DNA of 64,000 nt. Source: Phallusia mammillata. Lineage: Eukaryota; Chordata; Ascidiacea; Phlebobranchia; Ascidiidae. Under the pieces are notes generated by a model. The model did no database searches and was not told the DNA's origin. It saw only the letters and a list, made by a program, of their open reading frames with translations. The translations under genes and the position numbers were made by a program. Positions 11,138 through 23,612 of the stretch are shown here, piece after piece. The DNA lies in assembly GCA_003260075.1 (NCBI GenBank), contig QLIY01000063.1:39406-103405 (forward strand), given 5' to 3'. The stretch's first letter is position 1; each line of letters begins with the position of its first letter.

Positions 11138-14100
11138 TTAATTCTGCAAATTTTGGCAAGTCTTGATTGTCGCCATTGCATTAGCTGCAGTGGGTCTCTG
11201 TTCGGGGTCCGCACTCCAGCACGATGCGATAAGGTCGAAGTAAAGTCTTTCCGCACTTGCCATTCCACATGCGCTACTGACTATAAAGTAAACAGAAAAA
11301 TAAAATAACTTTTACCAGCAAACCACTTGGAAAAGTACGTTTGAAAATTGTCAGTGAGGGCTTAAATAAAACAGACTTCACGTCTCCATGCGAAGGATTT
11401 AAACTGACATTTGTTGCTCTTACGGAATGTATTGTTCGGTGTACGGCGATTTTATCACGAACAAAAAGCGACATCGCCGTACAATCCTTAGCGAATTGAA
11501 CAAACCATTGCACCCTAGCAAACGAGAACGGTTACATACTCGACGAAACCTCGTTGATTTCAGGAAATGGTTTAAGTAAATTTCTTTGTTAATATAAGTG
11601 CTTGATTATAACTGTGTTGGTATATTTAAAACACAGGCGATCGTTTAGTTATGGTTGGGTCTACAAGGGTTACGTGTTTGTTTTTGGACATTGATGCCAG
11701 CAGAATACAATATTAAATCACTCTTGTGTTTAGTAAACAGTCGTTATGCTTACCTGGCGACGCAGTGCTTGGTTGTGGAATTTTCGGGCGAGCACCAAAT
11801 GCAACAACAGCAAACACGGTTGCGTGGTTGTGTTGACCAGCGTATGGTAAGACTCGACTCCATAGCTGCCATGCTGTGATGCTAAACGAATATATGTCCG
11901 ATTTGGTGCAAGGCACGTAACCACGAAGTAACTCCGGCGCCCGGTAGATGAAAGTCCCCATAAGCTGCGATCTGCAAACAAAAGCGTATTGAAGTATTGG
12001 AATCGCTCAGAGATTTTAGTCACACAGTACCTTCAATGATTTTAAAATTGAAATGGTTGACATAGCGTTTTGAATAAAAAACATCAATGTGATAAGACCT
12101 AAGGAACCTGTTTAACTCTTGTAATCTGCGCGTCGAAATTATTGCTAGATAAAGTCCCGTTTAACTGATTTTTAGCCATCCATAAAATAAAAAATACCAA
12201 ATGTGATGTACAATTTCTGAACATGCACCAATCCGAGGAACTAAGACTGGCTCTGTACTTAATACTGGCGAAGCATATAATACTTACGACGATCTTGCCG
12301 AGCCGGATGACTTTGATGATGATGGTGCTGAGAGCATTGTGGAGTTGCTCATTATGGAGTCAGAACATCCGGTAATGTTACAATTCGGGTCTCTTATACT
12401 TTTGTCCGCCTGCACAAGCAATCAATGAACAAAAATCAGTATTTTTTTACGACCAGTCAGAAAATTTGTTTCACAACCACGCCATGATGAGAAATTTACC
12501 TGCTGGGGTTCATCGACGTTGGCAATACGCAAGCACGATCCAAAGTCGCACACTTTGCACACGTCATCATGCGTCACGATTACGTTGCTAGGTTTCAGAT
12601 CAAGGTGAGCTAGTCGTTTGCTGTGAAGATAATCCAAGGCCTGAAGAATATCCGCAGAAAATCTGCAATATACAAAGAATTGTAAAGATTGAAATATTTT
12701 TGACTTGTGTTAACGCCTTTTCTTTTTGAAGGGCACGTACCAATTTCATTCAGCAAATATTTGTATGTCTGCTACCTAATTGAACCCAAACAAAGCTCGT
12801 ATACCAATGTGTAAAGGTCCTTACCTGTATCGTCGTTGCGGGGTTATAGGTTCTTTAATATCATTAATCAGTTGTGAAAGATTTCTGTTGCCGGCATGTT
12901 CCATCACAACGTAGCTTTACATATAGCAACAAAAAATTAACGTCAGTCATTGGCACAAATATGTTTTAATCAACTTTACATCTGATTAAATTATTCAATT
13001 TGCCTCATTTTTGTGTTATTTTCTACTCACAGCCACACGTATAGTAGACTGTTTTGCGTATTATGTGTCACATTAGTGTATGAATTTATATGCAAAGGCT
13101 TACCAGTAGCTGCGCGAATTGCTGTTGGACGGCGATGGTGTAGGTTGCACGACCACTAGTGTTCGGACAATGTTGGCGTGTCGCAAACGAAGTCCGTTCA
13201 TTTCACCCTGTTAAAAGCAATCGAAAAACTACATTACCATAATCACAATCTTGTAAAAAATCCTGCACCACATATTCCGATGTGAATTATTAGTTGCTTC
13301 CTTTTAGGTTTAACCACCCTTTTTGGCATTTCTTTTTTTTTCGTGATGTGTTATTGTGCGTTTATTCGCCAATACAAAGATTGTGCACATATATGGATTT
13401 TTAATTTTTCCCTTACCTGCAAAGTTTCAAGAACAGCTTGTCTCGATTTAAACGCATTTTCGATCTTCTTTATCGCCACCTTTTCCCCACGGTATCGACC
13501 TAAATTTGAAAACAACAGTGTCAGTATATCTTTCCGAATACCACAAAATCATGTTAATTCCACATTTCCACAAAATTGATGCTAATTTAAAATCCACACC
13601 AACCTTCGAACACTCTTCCAAAGCCACCGCGTCCCAACTGCTCTGAAGTGATCAGCTCAGATTCATCGTCCTCCCAAAAGTAAAACTTTCCTGATGGGCA
13701 TTGCTCTATGACATCTTGCAACCGCTTGGTGTGCCTCAAACTGGTTGTGACGCCGCAACTCGCGAAACGCTTCCATTTAAAATGACGAGGTGATGAAATT
13801 GACTTTGTGGCGTTATTATGACCAGACAGTGGCACTGGACTCTGAGATGACCAGGACACTGAACTTGGAGAAAGAGCTACTCCAGAAAGCCGAAGTATCT
13901 GGGATCGATTCCCGTGTTTGGGAGTAGAAGCAGGAGCCACTGATGCACTAAAGACGCTGCATTTTTTGGTCATATGATTATGAGCCGTGTGATCGTCGTG
14001 AGTCGACTGGTTGGCGGAATCATGAACCTACAAAAGAAAACTGAAGTTTGTCAAAGCTATTTTTGTACAATTGCAAAATATATCAGCTAAAAACCTAAAA

Positions 14101-14694
14101 TATGTCAAAGTTATTTTGACAGAATTATAAAATTGTGAATTTGGAAATAGGCGGATTTTTAAGTGACAAAACGAACCAAATAAACTAAAATATAGTTTAT
14201 CAATAATTTGACCATTTTTGACGAACCTCATTTAGTTAAATTTAGATCTTATAAAAACATACGGCACATGAAGTGAAAGAAGTCAACTTGTCTGACGCGA
14301 ACTCATAGTCACTGACGCTCACCTTAACCTTGTGACGATGTTCGGGCAAGTCACTGATGCCAAAATGCCTCTTGCGCGACGCATGTGGCAGAAACTTATA
14401 CGGACTCACGCCGCCGAGGGATTGGCCTGCCATCATCTGACTTGCGTTGGCGGTCGGTGTGTAACTCCACTGTTCTGAGATATTCCTTTTACTGGGCAGC
14501 GAGCTTCCAGGACTAACAATGCTGTTGCCCAGCTTTGGAGTTGACCTTGCTGTAGGCGAATGTGCAACACCAGGCGCAAACCTGTGAATGCTATCGGCTG
14601 CTGCTGCTGAAGGTAAATCTGATGAGCGTGGACTAACCGGTCTTGGCGAGAAGAGGCGGGAAAATTTGCGAAGCTTGGTAACAGGTGATGACAT
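11138..14694 (-). CDS. MOS: Mos-like serine/threonine kinase, long N-terminal extension
   Basis: Eight exons: 14694-14263, 14027-13604, 13499-13417, 13207-13104, 12914-12825, 12662-12500, 11964-11754, 11280-11138; phases agree, 549 aa. The kinase domain starts near residue 272: glycine loop LGRGGFGRV (about 275-283), VAIKK (lysine about 296), HLDLKPSN (397-404), DFG (417-419), RAPELL (440-445). The HLDLKP loop in place of HRDLKP, and the stretches DIYSFSITAWQLW and AVVAFGARP, are hallmarks of Mos, the oocyte MAPK kinase kinase that phosphorylates MEK and holds meiotic arrest. The first about 270 residues are Ser/Pro/Thr-rich with many SP and TP sites; vertebrate Mos is about 340-350 aa with a short N-terminus. 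Vertebrate MOS is intronless, this gene is not. Start chosen at the ATG giving MSSPVTKL; a start 10 codons upstream is possible. Confidence 0.88.
12096..12380 (+). repeat. Dispersed repeat fragment in Mos intron 6
   Basis: About 12096-12190 is similar to about 10415-10510: both share AAGACCTA, TAAATTATTGCT or AAATTATTGCT, GTTTAACTGATTTT and AGCCATC. Downstream on the plus strand, about 12240-12370 reads as an acidic open stretch (with DDFDDDG) ending in a donor-like GTAATG. It could be a decayed transposase end; I cannot name the family. Confidence 0.3.
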
Positions 14695-15684
14695 TTTGAT
14701 TTTGTGCAGATAGTATTTTACCAAACTCTTAATTTTTCTATTTTAGGAAGAAAATTTCAGATAATAATTATCACATAATTTTGTTTTCGCAGTTTCTAAT
14801 CGAAAGCCAAGAATACAGCCTAAAAAACAGGTTTCTCCCTCTGTCTATCTTGGCTTTGCACTAAACATTAACATCTTGTTATTAAATTGTACCTGTTTAC
14901 AAGTACGCTGGGAGTCTGAAATAGTCCGACATATAGCTACAGTGTCTGGTTTTCAATAAAAAGTTGTTCAGCTTATAAACTGGCATCTACTGCTGTTATT
15001 TAAGGTATTTATGTGACTGAACACTTTTCCTTTTCTGTGTATCCTTTGAGGCTGGCACACATTGTGTTGTGGGGTGCAAAGTACCAAACAGACCGCTTTA
15101 TAACAAAACTTCATCCATCTGTTATCTGTCTTTGCACCTCGCGCAAACAAATTAGAAACAGCTGGTTGGAAATGCGATAAAAACTAAGCACGCGAAAACG
15201 TGGACGTCATCTAATGACGTCATTGATAACGTAAGTTACATTTTAAAAATTTGAGTGCAGGGAATTACTAATTACGATAAACTTATGATTAAGTATTTTA
15301 ATGCGAACGAAGGATTTCTATCAAAATATTCACAAGTATATTTAAATATGTAATTTACTGACATTTTAACCACAGTAGACGATAAACATCAGCACACAGT
15401 ACAACAAAACAACTTTTTCATCAATAACAACGAAACAAAAAAATAAGACATATAAATAAATAATTCAGAAATCTTACGCCATATATTTTCTGTTAACATA
15501 GTGGTGTAATAAAAATCCTTAAAAATTAGAATAATATAATCTCTTGGAAGTAAACTGTTCGGGAACCGGGTAATTTATTTAAACAATATGATTCATGTCC
15601 CATAAAAATCGTAGTTATTTAGTTTAGTATTTTCGCATTCGCATTTGCAGAAACGGAAATATGTTGCTGTTTTTTGGTAAGGTT
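14695..15684. other. Mos upstream region and receptor 3' flank
   Basis: Spans the 5' flank of the Mos-like gene and the 3' untranslated side of the receptor gene, both on the minus strand. AT-rich; a palindromic GACGTCATCTAATGACGTCAT (two TGACGT/ACGTCA half-sites of CRE/ATF type) lies at about 15204-15224. No exon is visible. Confidence 0.4.
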
Positions 15685-18600
15685 TTAGCGTCTGGTGCTC
15701 CGTCTTGAAGGGCTGGATATGCTCTGCAGCGACACCGAGCGGGTATAATTTCCCGTAGTGGCATGGTGAGTTGTGTGTTGTCGATTATCATTTGATGTTT
15801 GGAAGCACCGAAACGTGGAACGGAATTCTCTTCGAAACTGAGCTGTGGAAAATGCAAATAAATATTTAATTGCTGTTGTAAGAAAGTATGGTCTGTCATT
15901 CTGGATATTGATTTATACCCTAATTGTCCCAAATTCATGCCATACCTATTAGTTGCACACCATTATGTAAATACATACACACATAGTAAGTGGTATATAT
16001 GCCTATTTAGCTGATTTGCCTGTTTCACATCTTTCAATTGTTTTCTGAATAACATAAAGTAAGGTATAATTTCGACCGCGTTGTTGTGGCATTGCGTATT
16101 GGACATAACATGTGATAGACACGATAGTTTTGGCCGCAATGACTATGGGTATTATATTCTTGCGTAAGTATGCGCTAAAAGAAAACGACTTCAAGGCAAA
16201 TATTAGAGCTAAAGCAACTTACCACTAAAGAAGTTATAGATGATGGGGTTGAGGGCGCTGTTGAGGTACATTAACAGGTGAGCAACCGCAAAGACAAAGT
16301 AGATCGTTCCGCGATTAACTGAGCCGAATCCCCCGAAGGCTCTGTTGAAAGGTAGATTTGGTTGTTCAGAACATTGTGAAATATTTAATACAATTATTGT
16401 GTGTCTCTTGTGGAAGTATGGTTTAAATTTATACTTAGTCTGTGCTGCTGCTGACAGTGTAAAATGTTGATTTTAGATTTGTACTATCGAACGAAATCGT
16501 GAACTAATATGGTGTAATGGAAGTCAATAAAAATACTTTTTAAGTATTAAACTGGTCATAACGAAATAACTAGATTTGGTTTTCAGTTATGTTAAAAAAA
16601 GAAATAAGCTTACCAAGTTGCCCGATATGGAATATGGTATTCTAAGAAACAGGATAAATTACCTTACAACATCTGCTACCACTGCTATATAATATCTGAT
16701 TATAGGGCCAGATATGTCAGTTATTCTTGATGTTATTATCTCTCTGTTATACGAGCATGTCTGACATAAAGCATGTTTTCTCTGGTACGTATGTCCCTAG
16801 TGCATTGACATTTAGACACTGTGGCTAAGTTTATGTTGGAACGATTGTAATCGGGTCATCATGTACGCAGATATCAGATAATACCGTACTGCTACATTAT
16901 TATTTGTAGACCACAGGACCATGCCATTAAACGTGGATAAATCGGATAAATAAGGACAAAGTATCTTTGTTATTGTATGAAGTCAACGTTTGCTAAGTAG
17001 CTGCCACAAAAGGTGAAAATTAATACAAACTTTAAAACATAAAAATACTGTTACATTCATAACAAATAGAAACAATAGTACATTAATGTATATGTAAAAA
17101 GCTAATGAACAAGCGTTTCGCCTTCACAATGTTGCCCATTTAACACTTTTGTCGATTAACTAGTGTAATGGTATAAACAACATTGGTCTACTAGTCGTTT
17201 TTTAAAAAGTTGCAATTATGCTGACGTTTTGCCCACCAGAACGACAGGGCTTTGTAGAGCAATAATCATGTTTAATTGTAAAAAAGAATGCTTAAACTAA
17301 TAGTAGATTTAAAGTATTACAGGTCATTTTACCTTCGTACAAGATCTAGGATCATGACAGGAGCGTAGCAAAGACCGAAGACGACGATGAGAGCAACTTG
17401 CATCCGGGCACTTTTCTTCCGCGCATGGATGAGCATGATCTGTAAGTCACGTGAGATGCAAAATAGTTCTACCAACAATGGAAGCAAATGGCTCGTAGAG
17501 CTCGAAAATTTTAAAGGTTGTTTTGACATGTCTGAGTTTACAAATTCCTTTAGATGAGATTTTAGTGAATAATTGGGTATCTCACTTAAGTATTAATAAT
17601 TAATATCCAGTTTTAAATATTTATGCCCGTATCAAGGCAACTGCGGTTTCGAGTTTTAATTTTCTTTAAAAATGTGCACGTAAGAAAGAAGTTTACGCGA
17701 GGGTCCTTCTTCAATAAACGCTTTATCCTGTAATCTGGTGAACATCTGAAAGGAATTAAACAATAAAGTGCCAAATTAATTTTACCTGCCAGCTTATCAA
17801 AGTGATGTATGTAAACTTCGTATATACATGACTCACAATCGATAAAAATAATAATTGGTACGTGATAGTTCAACTCTTAACGGAAAGAAAAGCAGCTCGC
17901 TGGATATGAATTTAATGATTTGATGCGTGTTTCTGTCTTAATTTAATGGATTAATTTTTTGATATTTGCGGTGTATGCAAATTAAATGCCTGGTGATTTG
18001 CTGAGCCGGTAAATGCCGTTTGGAAGCGCCGAGCAAATCCAAAAAAATATTAGGTTTTTTTTCGTCTGAAGGGTGTTTTTTCGTTGTTATTATTTGCACA
18101 TAGCGTTTTACCTTCGCTGAACATTTACGACAAACAATTTTGTCAGATTTTGCCAGAGAGATGCGTCTTCTGATACGTCGTGTCATGGAAGATGTTCGCC
18201 GCGTTTGAACCAAAGGTCTTGCCTCTGCCAAAACAAGAAAGGCACGCAAGGTTAACAAGGAAAAATGGGACCAACTTAACGTATATTTACTTTTGATTTA
18301 AATTATTACCTTTGGTAAATGACGGCGGTCTTTCATATAAGTTGCTTGTGACGCTGCTGATAATGGAAGACGCCGAGTTCAACTGCCAAAAATAAAAAAG
18401 GCGTTCATCATCATTTGTAGCTCCACAAAGCAGAATATTCTAAATCAGTGTTAGTCTGCATTTGGGTTGTATTTCTCTATTATCGATTCTGTACGCTTTT
18501 GAATTCTCTCCACAATAAATCATTACAACCTCGAGCAAGCGTAGTCAGACATGGGGCAATTCGTATTCGTCATTCGTATTCGAATGCATTCGAATACAGG

Positions 18601-21600
18601 TTTTGCTACCTTCGTGCTGTATTCGAATAATTTTGGCTTTCGTTCGATGGTACATGAATACAATTCGAATAGTTGATGTTATCTTTTGAACCAACAATTC
18701 ACGAATACAATAGCTTGGGTAAATTTATTCGAATACAATTCGAATTGTTGTAGGTTTTTGCCAACCTAAGAATTTGCGAATTCGAATACACGATATTTTT
18801 TACGAATACAATTCGAGTTGTTGTCGGCCTTTGACAAGGTAACAATTCGTAAAATCGAATACATGACTACATTTTTACGAATACAATTCGAATTGTTGTC
18901 AGCCTTTGGCAACGTAAGATACGTAAATTCGAATACATGACTACATTTTTACGAATACAATTCGAATTGTCGATTACCTCCAGACTAGGAGTAGTCGAGA
19001 ATATTTTGCTACATATTTTTGCCAAATAGATTCGAATACAATTCAAATTGGCAGTGAATGTGACCTGATTTGACAAGTTTTTGTTTATGTTACGAAACAA
19101 TGACATATAGAAGTTTAATTGTGACGTTACATAAATGGAATTGTGTTACAAAGCTTGCAACATTGGGTTGTTCTCAGCACATGACAGGTGTAGCGTGTTC
19201 ATGAAGCAAACATCTCATGTAAATTTGGTGAAATTTATATAACGGAGACTTAAATCAGTCAAGCTAATGTGGCAAAAAAGCTCGTTGGTTTACATTTTTA
19301 CCAATAAATTTGCAATTCATAAACCCATGTTACATTTTGATCGAATACCTTTTAAGTTTCGGGGCATTTTATTTCTTTTATTTTCCGCAACTACAAATAT
19401 CCAAATCGGTGCATTCGAATGTTATTCGAATTGTTTGCTTCTTACAACAACTGAACAATTCGTGAATACAAATAACTAGAACTATTAATTCGAATACAAT
19501 TCGGATTGCTACATCTCAAAAAGTACGAAGTATTCATGAATACGAATACACGCTTGGGGTTATTTCGAATAGTATTCGAATTACACGTTGTTGTTTTTTG
19601 GTCAACTATTCATGAATACTAATACTTAACACGCTTTATTCGAATACAATTCGAATTGCTGCCACCTTAACATTACGAAACAATTCGTGAATACGAATAC
19701 CTGACTCGCATTATTCGAATACAATTCGAATTGCCGAACTTTAAAAAGTGCGTAGAATTCATGAATACGAATACATGCCTTGGTTTATTCGAATAGTATT
19801 CGAATTACTTGTCATTGTAGTTTGGTCAACAATTCATGAATACAAATACTTGACTCGTTTTATTCGAATACCATTCGAATTGCTGTCACTCAAAAATTAC
19901 CAAAGTATTCACGAATTCGAATACAGTCATGCAGGTATTCGTGATGTATTCGAATACAGGACGCCTGTATTCGACCCCATGTCTGAGCGTAGTATCCCAC
20001 CGGGAACGGCAGCCAAATAATGTTGTGACCCATTGTGTGTTTTAAAAATATGAATGCGCGTTTATTTTGGTAACGGGATTTTCTTTTAAAAAATGTAAAA
20101 TTAAAAACAATTTTCGAGTTTTTTTGTTTTGACTGGTAAATTTTTGTGTTTTTTCCACTGCTCACTTATAAATTCATTATTACGTTAACGCACACATTTT
20201 TGCAGGCTGGCACCTAATTGTGCGTGTTAGCCTGGTGTCTTGCTTTACGTGACAGCCCTGACGTGGTTACGCATTATTTCTTCATCCCGTAGCACCTGAT
20301 CACTGCTTATCTTATTATGGCCACCGCACGAAGTTACAAGGTTAATTAGACATACGGTTGTGGCGTGCCAACAGCATATACAGAGAGACACCTCGACACA
20401 ATGCCAAACAGAATATTGGGTTATACCGGTAATCGACTGCTGGCAAGATTGTCATTTGTTCGTCTTGCTTCGACGTCGCTACACTTGCAGTTGGATCGTC
20501 CAGCCAACGAAAAACCAGGAATCTAGACAACATGGATAAATGTTGAAGACTGTCTCGCCATACAACGTCAATCCTTGCGGTTTATAAATTGAACTTGGTA
20601 AATGTCCTGGAAACATGGCTTAGTCACAGGCATTGATATGTGATCGATTAGTTAGGAACCACTTCATGTTTCTACCATGACAAGGGTCAGTCAAAGAGGT
20701 CAAAACCCACTTGATTACATCCTAGAGGGTTTATATGTAGGCAATTTTTTTAATAGTTCGTATCTACGGTAATACAACATTAACCCTCAACAAAGTGATT
20801 TGGGCTTACTTTAAGACAATAATACTCCTTAACCTTCGTATGTCATTATGCAACATTAAAATGAACAAAAAACAGTTTTCCATTTTTATTTTTCTTGTTT
20901 GCTTCGTATTTAAATCACCTCTTTTCGTGAAAGAGCCTTGAAAACTTTCGTGTAAGTCACACCCAGAATGAAAAGCGGTAGAGCGTATCCGACTGTGACG
21001 TAATAAGTGTGAAACGCTGCCTGATAGGTTAATGCTGAAATACAAAACATTATTATAAAACAGTTCCTATTTTGTACGTTTCAAATTAGTGTAGAAGATT
21101 TTTGCAACATTTTCAACTTTATATTTGCATGCATTTATTTTCAAAAAAAAGAACAACAACAAGATGTAACTGCAAGGTGTTTTAATAATTTAAGTTGGAA
21201 AAAATATGTTTTGTAAAGTCTGTACTTGGCCAGTGTTCTCCACAGGACATCAGCAAAGACAATTCCTCATAACCCTCAAAATCAGGTGTTAGCTCGTTAA
21301 AGAATGCAACAGGGCAAAGCGTTGAAAGACTGAAGAGCCAAATTGCGGCCATCACCATGCCAGCTGACTTTGAGGATTTGTGAAAAGTACTGCACCTCAG
21401 TGGATGACAAACGACAAACCATCGATTTACAGCAATTGCACCAAGGGTAAGAGAGGAAACAAGAGTGACAGTCATCTGTTGTAAATAGGAATTTCATTAT
21501 GGTCACATATAAATATGGTCGTATGTTTTTGAATATTTATGCAGACATGATGTAGGATTTGTGCCAATGGTAACGATTGCGGTTTATGGCAACCTTTTGC

Positions 21601-23490
21601 ATATCGGATTGTTGCAGTTTTGTGACTAATACAGGACTCTAGGGTTTTGAAACAGACAGATAGCATACAGACAAAGAAACATAATAAATTTCATTAATTT
21701 TCAAATTTCACAAAAAAATCATTATACTGTGCCAGGATTATTTCGCTTATTAATACGACGATAAATCCACCAATATCTGTTTATAATCAGAACATGATCA
21801 AAGGTTTATTTTGATACATTTTTCTATTCCATGCATCTTCCGCAGGGCAAAACGCCTCAATAACTACAATGGTCGAAACACGAATTAATTAAATTTATTT
21901 TCTGCTGTCCTGTAAACAGGTTGTTTTATCACTAAGATCTTTATGTGGGTTAATTCCTACCTGCAAAAATGGGACAAGCTTGCAGAGGAAACGTCCCATA
22001 AGCCAGGACTCGAGAAAGTCGACCATCATGGTTGGTGGGAGGCAAATAATCGTCACCAGTACGTCGGCAAGCGCCAAATTCAGCATGAAGTAATTCACAG
22101 TGGTGTGCAAATGCTTTCGGCGGAGAATGTACGCCACCACTGCGCGACAAAACACAAGTGGCGGACCCGGTATAAATCATATGATCGACATCAGAACAAT
22201 GGCGTGATGCTGCTTAAGGCAAGACCGAGGTTCATGTAACTGCACAGGACCAACAAATAGCTTTTTACTGCATTTTATGTTGGCTAATTAGTACTTACAA
22301 ACTATATACCATCACAACGCAATTGTGTTACGCAAAAAGTTGTTTAGTCATCGAATATTTATTTAAACAGAAGAAGACCAAAACACTAAGCATTTTGCGT
22401 GCGATTTGTTTAACAGGCGTTTTTCACATAAACGCCAAACGATTGACAATAATTCGGTTGCACGCCATTGCAAAGCAGAAAAACAAACAATTGTAAAATT
22501 CCCTCGGGGATTGAGAATGGCGTTCTAATAACTCAAGTATAAGCCAGCTTTGTGGCACAAGGTACCAAAACAAGTTACGCAATATTTATGACGTTCGTTT
22601 AATTGCAGCCTGTTACTCGGTCGCATTGCAATTTTCTGCGTCACCCGGTCATTCGCGTACATATGTGTGTCGTTATGTTACGCCGCAAATAGAGGCTGCA
22701 TGATTTAGATTAGAGGACCCTAGCGCGTCTTAAGCCTTCCAGGCGGCAATGTGACTTCGCGTTTTCATTCCAACTAATAGCGGCTTAATTTTCTGCTTTA
22801 CAATTGGTCCACATAAAACGGATATAGAATGATATGTATTCGGAACTTCTGTGTAGCATATACGTTATTTGTAAACACGTTAAAAACAGCTTCAATCCGA
22901 GAAACAAATGTAAACTGTCCCCGTATATCAAAGAGTTAAAACCAAACTGTCATTTTCAACAAATTATCGAACAAGAAAACATGAATCAATCGATTTGTTG
23001 CATGTTATTGGTCCTGTTGTGTCATTTGAGCGATTTATATTCATTGATGATCCCCATCGATTATAGATACTTGATACAGCGATCAGGAAAATGTATATTC
23101 CCAAAGCCCTTGGTAAAACACCCGGGGACGCACAAAAAGCTTTTCAGCTAATTTAAAATGCGCAAGATCGGTTTGACAAACGACCCTTAACAATACTACC
23201 ACTAACGACCAGATGAACATAATTCAAAAATAGTTTTCCTTACCAAGTGAGTTGCCGACGATGGAAATGACAAAAACAATCACGTACAACGAGATGACGA
23301 ACCATTCCGCGTGACTTGGCCTCAAGTAATGCTTCCAAATATCAAAGTCTTTGAGCGGATAATCATAATCCTGTCTTGTGTCGCTGTCGTTTTGTGCAGA
23401 ACCAGCAATAGCAGTGGTATCGTTCATAACGGCCCTATCAAGCATTGCTAAACTTACTGCCCTTAAACTTGAATTGGATCGCTCCACCAT
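15685..23490 (-). CDS. Orexin/allatotropin-type neuropeptide receptor (GPCR)
   Basis: Ten exons: 23490-23244, 22139-21961, 21475-21226, 21034-20919, 20522-20427, 18382-18310, 18224-18112, 17439-17333, 16341-16223, 15842-15685; all phases agree, 485 aa. The N-terminus has an NDT sequon and an amphipathic segment (DFDIWKHYLRPSHAEW) like that before TM1 in orexin receptors. TM2 block NYFMLNLALADVLVT, then ESWLMGRFLCKLVPFLQ, TM6 FGLCYAP and TM7 NPIIYNFFSG all follow HCRTR1/2 with equal spacing; the third loop keeps the IPG after TM5. The TM3 end is NRW, not DRW/DRY. It should couple a peptide signal to G proteins at the plasma membrane. Start ATG 23490 is chosen; upstream in-frame sequence runs through a C run (23557-23611) and is not trusted. 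Ortholog status to vertebrate orexin receptors versus arthropod allatotropin receptors needs a tree. Confidence 0.88.
17095..17275. repeat. Retroelement-like repeat fragment in receptor intron 8/9
   Basis: Shares with 49290-49480 the words TTTAACA(A/C), TTTGTCG, ATGCTGACGTTT and GCCCACCAGAACG. The ACGTTT(C/T)GCCCACCAG block is the reverse complement of a (G)CGAAACGT tail found in the other hammerhead-type repeats of this window. Decayed copy in the intron between the TM6 and TM7 exons (16342-17332). Confidence 0.4.
18546..19985. mobile_element. hAT-like non-autonomous element with minisatellite interior
   Basis: Ends are perfect 11-bp terminal inverted repeats, CAGACATGGGG at 18546 and CCCCATGTCTG to 19985. 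It is flanked by a perfect 8-bp target duplication AGCGTAGT (18538-18545 and 19986-19993). 8-bp duplications with CA...TG ends are characteristic of the hAT superfamily. The 1440-bp interior encodes nothing recognisable and is made of about 60-75-bp units centred on the palindrome-like word CGAATACAATTCGAATTG, with repeated GAATTC and CATGAATACGAATAC words. It lies in intron 5 of the receptor gene, between third-loop exons. Confidence 0.85.
20523..20918. other. Receptor intron 4
   Basis: Intronic sequence between the TM5 exon and the first third-loop exon. No repeat or RNA gene recognised. Confidence 0.5.
22140..23243. other. Receptor intron 1
   Basis: Intron between the TM1 exon and the TM2 exon. 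At about 23097-23160 it contains CCCAAAGCCC..GGTAAAACACCCGGGGACG followed by CACAAAAAGCTTTTCA, repeated nearly verbatim at about 24275-24336 outside the gene, so a dispersed repeat. Confidence 0.5.
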
Positions 23491-23555
23491 TGTCCCACCT
23501 GGGCTTCGCTGGAAAACGTATCCACGACTGATGGCTGGTTGCACGGCGCACGCGC

Positions 23556-23556
<1 letters not shown>

Positions 23557-23611
<55 letters not shown>
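23557..23611. repeat. 55-nt pure C run upstream of the receptor start
   Basis: Read on the minus strand it would give a poly-glycine tract in a longer in-frame ORF that begins upstream near 23937. The run has the same pure, abrupt character as the other C/G runs in the window. I therefore treat it as a filler or artefact and not as a glycine-rich receptor N-terminus. Confidence 0.7.

Positions 23612-23612
<1 letters not shown>

Noticed and set aside
10839-11141. Poly-glycine and poly-proline ORFs over the 91-nt G run
   Set aside because: Any frame through a pure G run is open; no coding evidence on either side.
18546-19985. CRISPR-like array of spaced repeats
   Set aside because: Unit spacing is regular, but the spacers are themselves related, the ends are transposon inverted repeats with an 8-bp duplication, and this is an animal intron.
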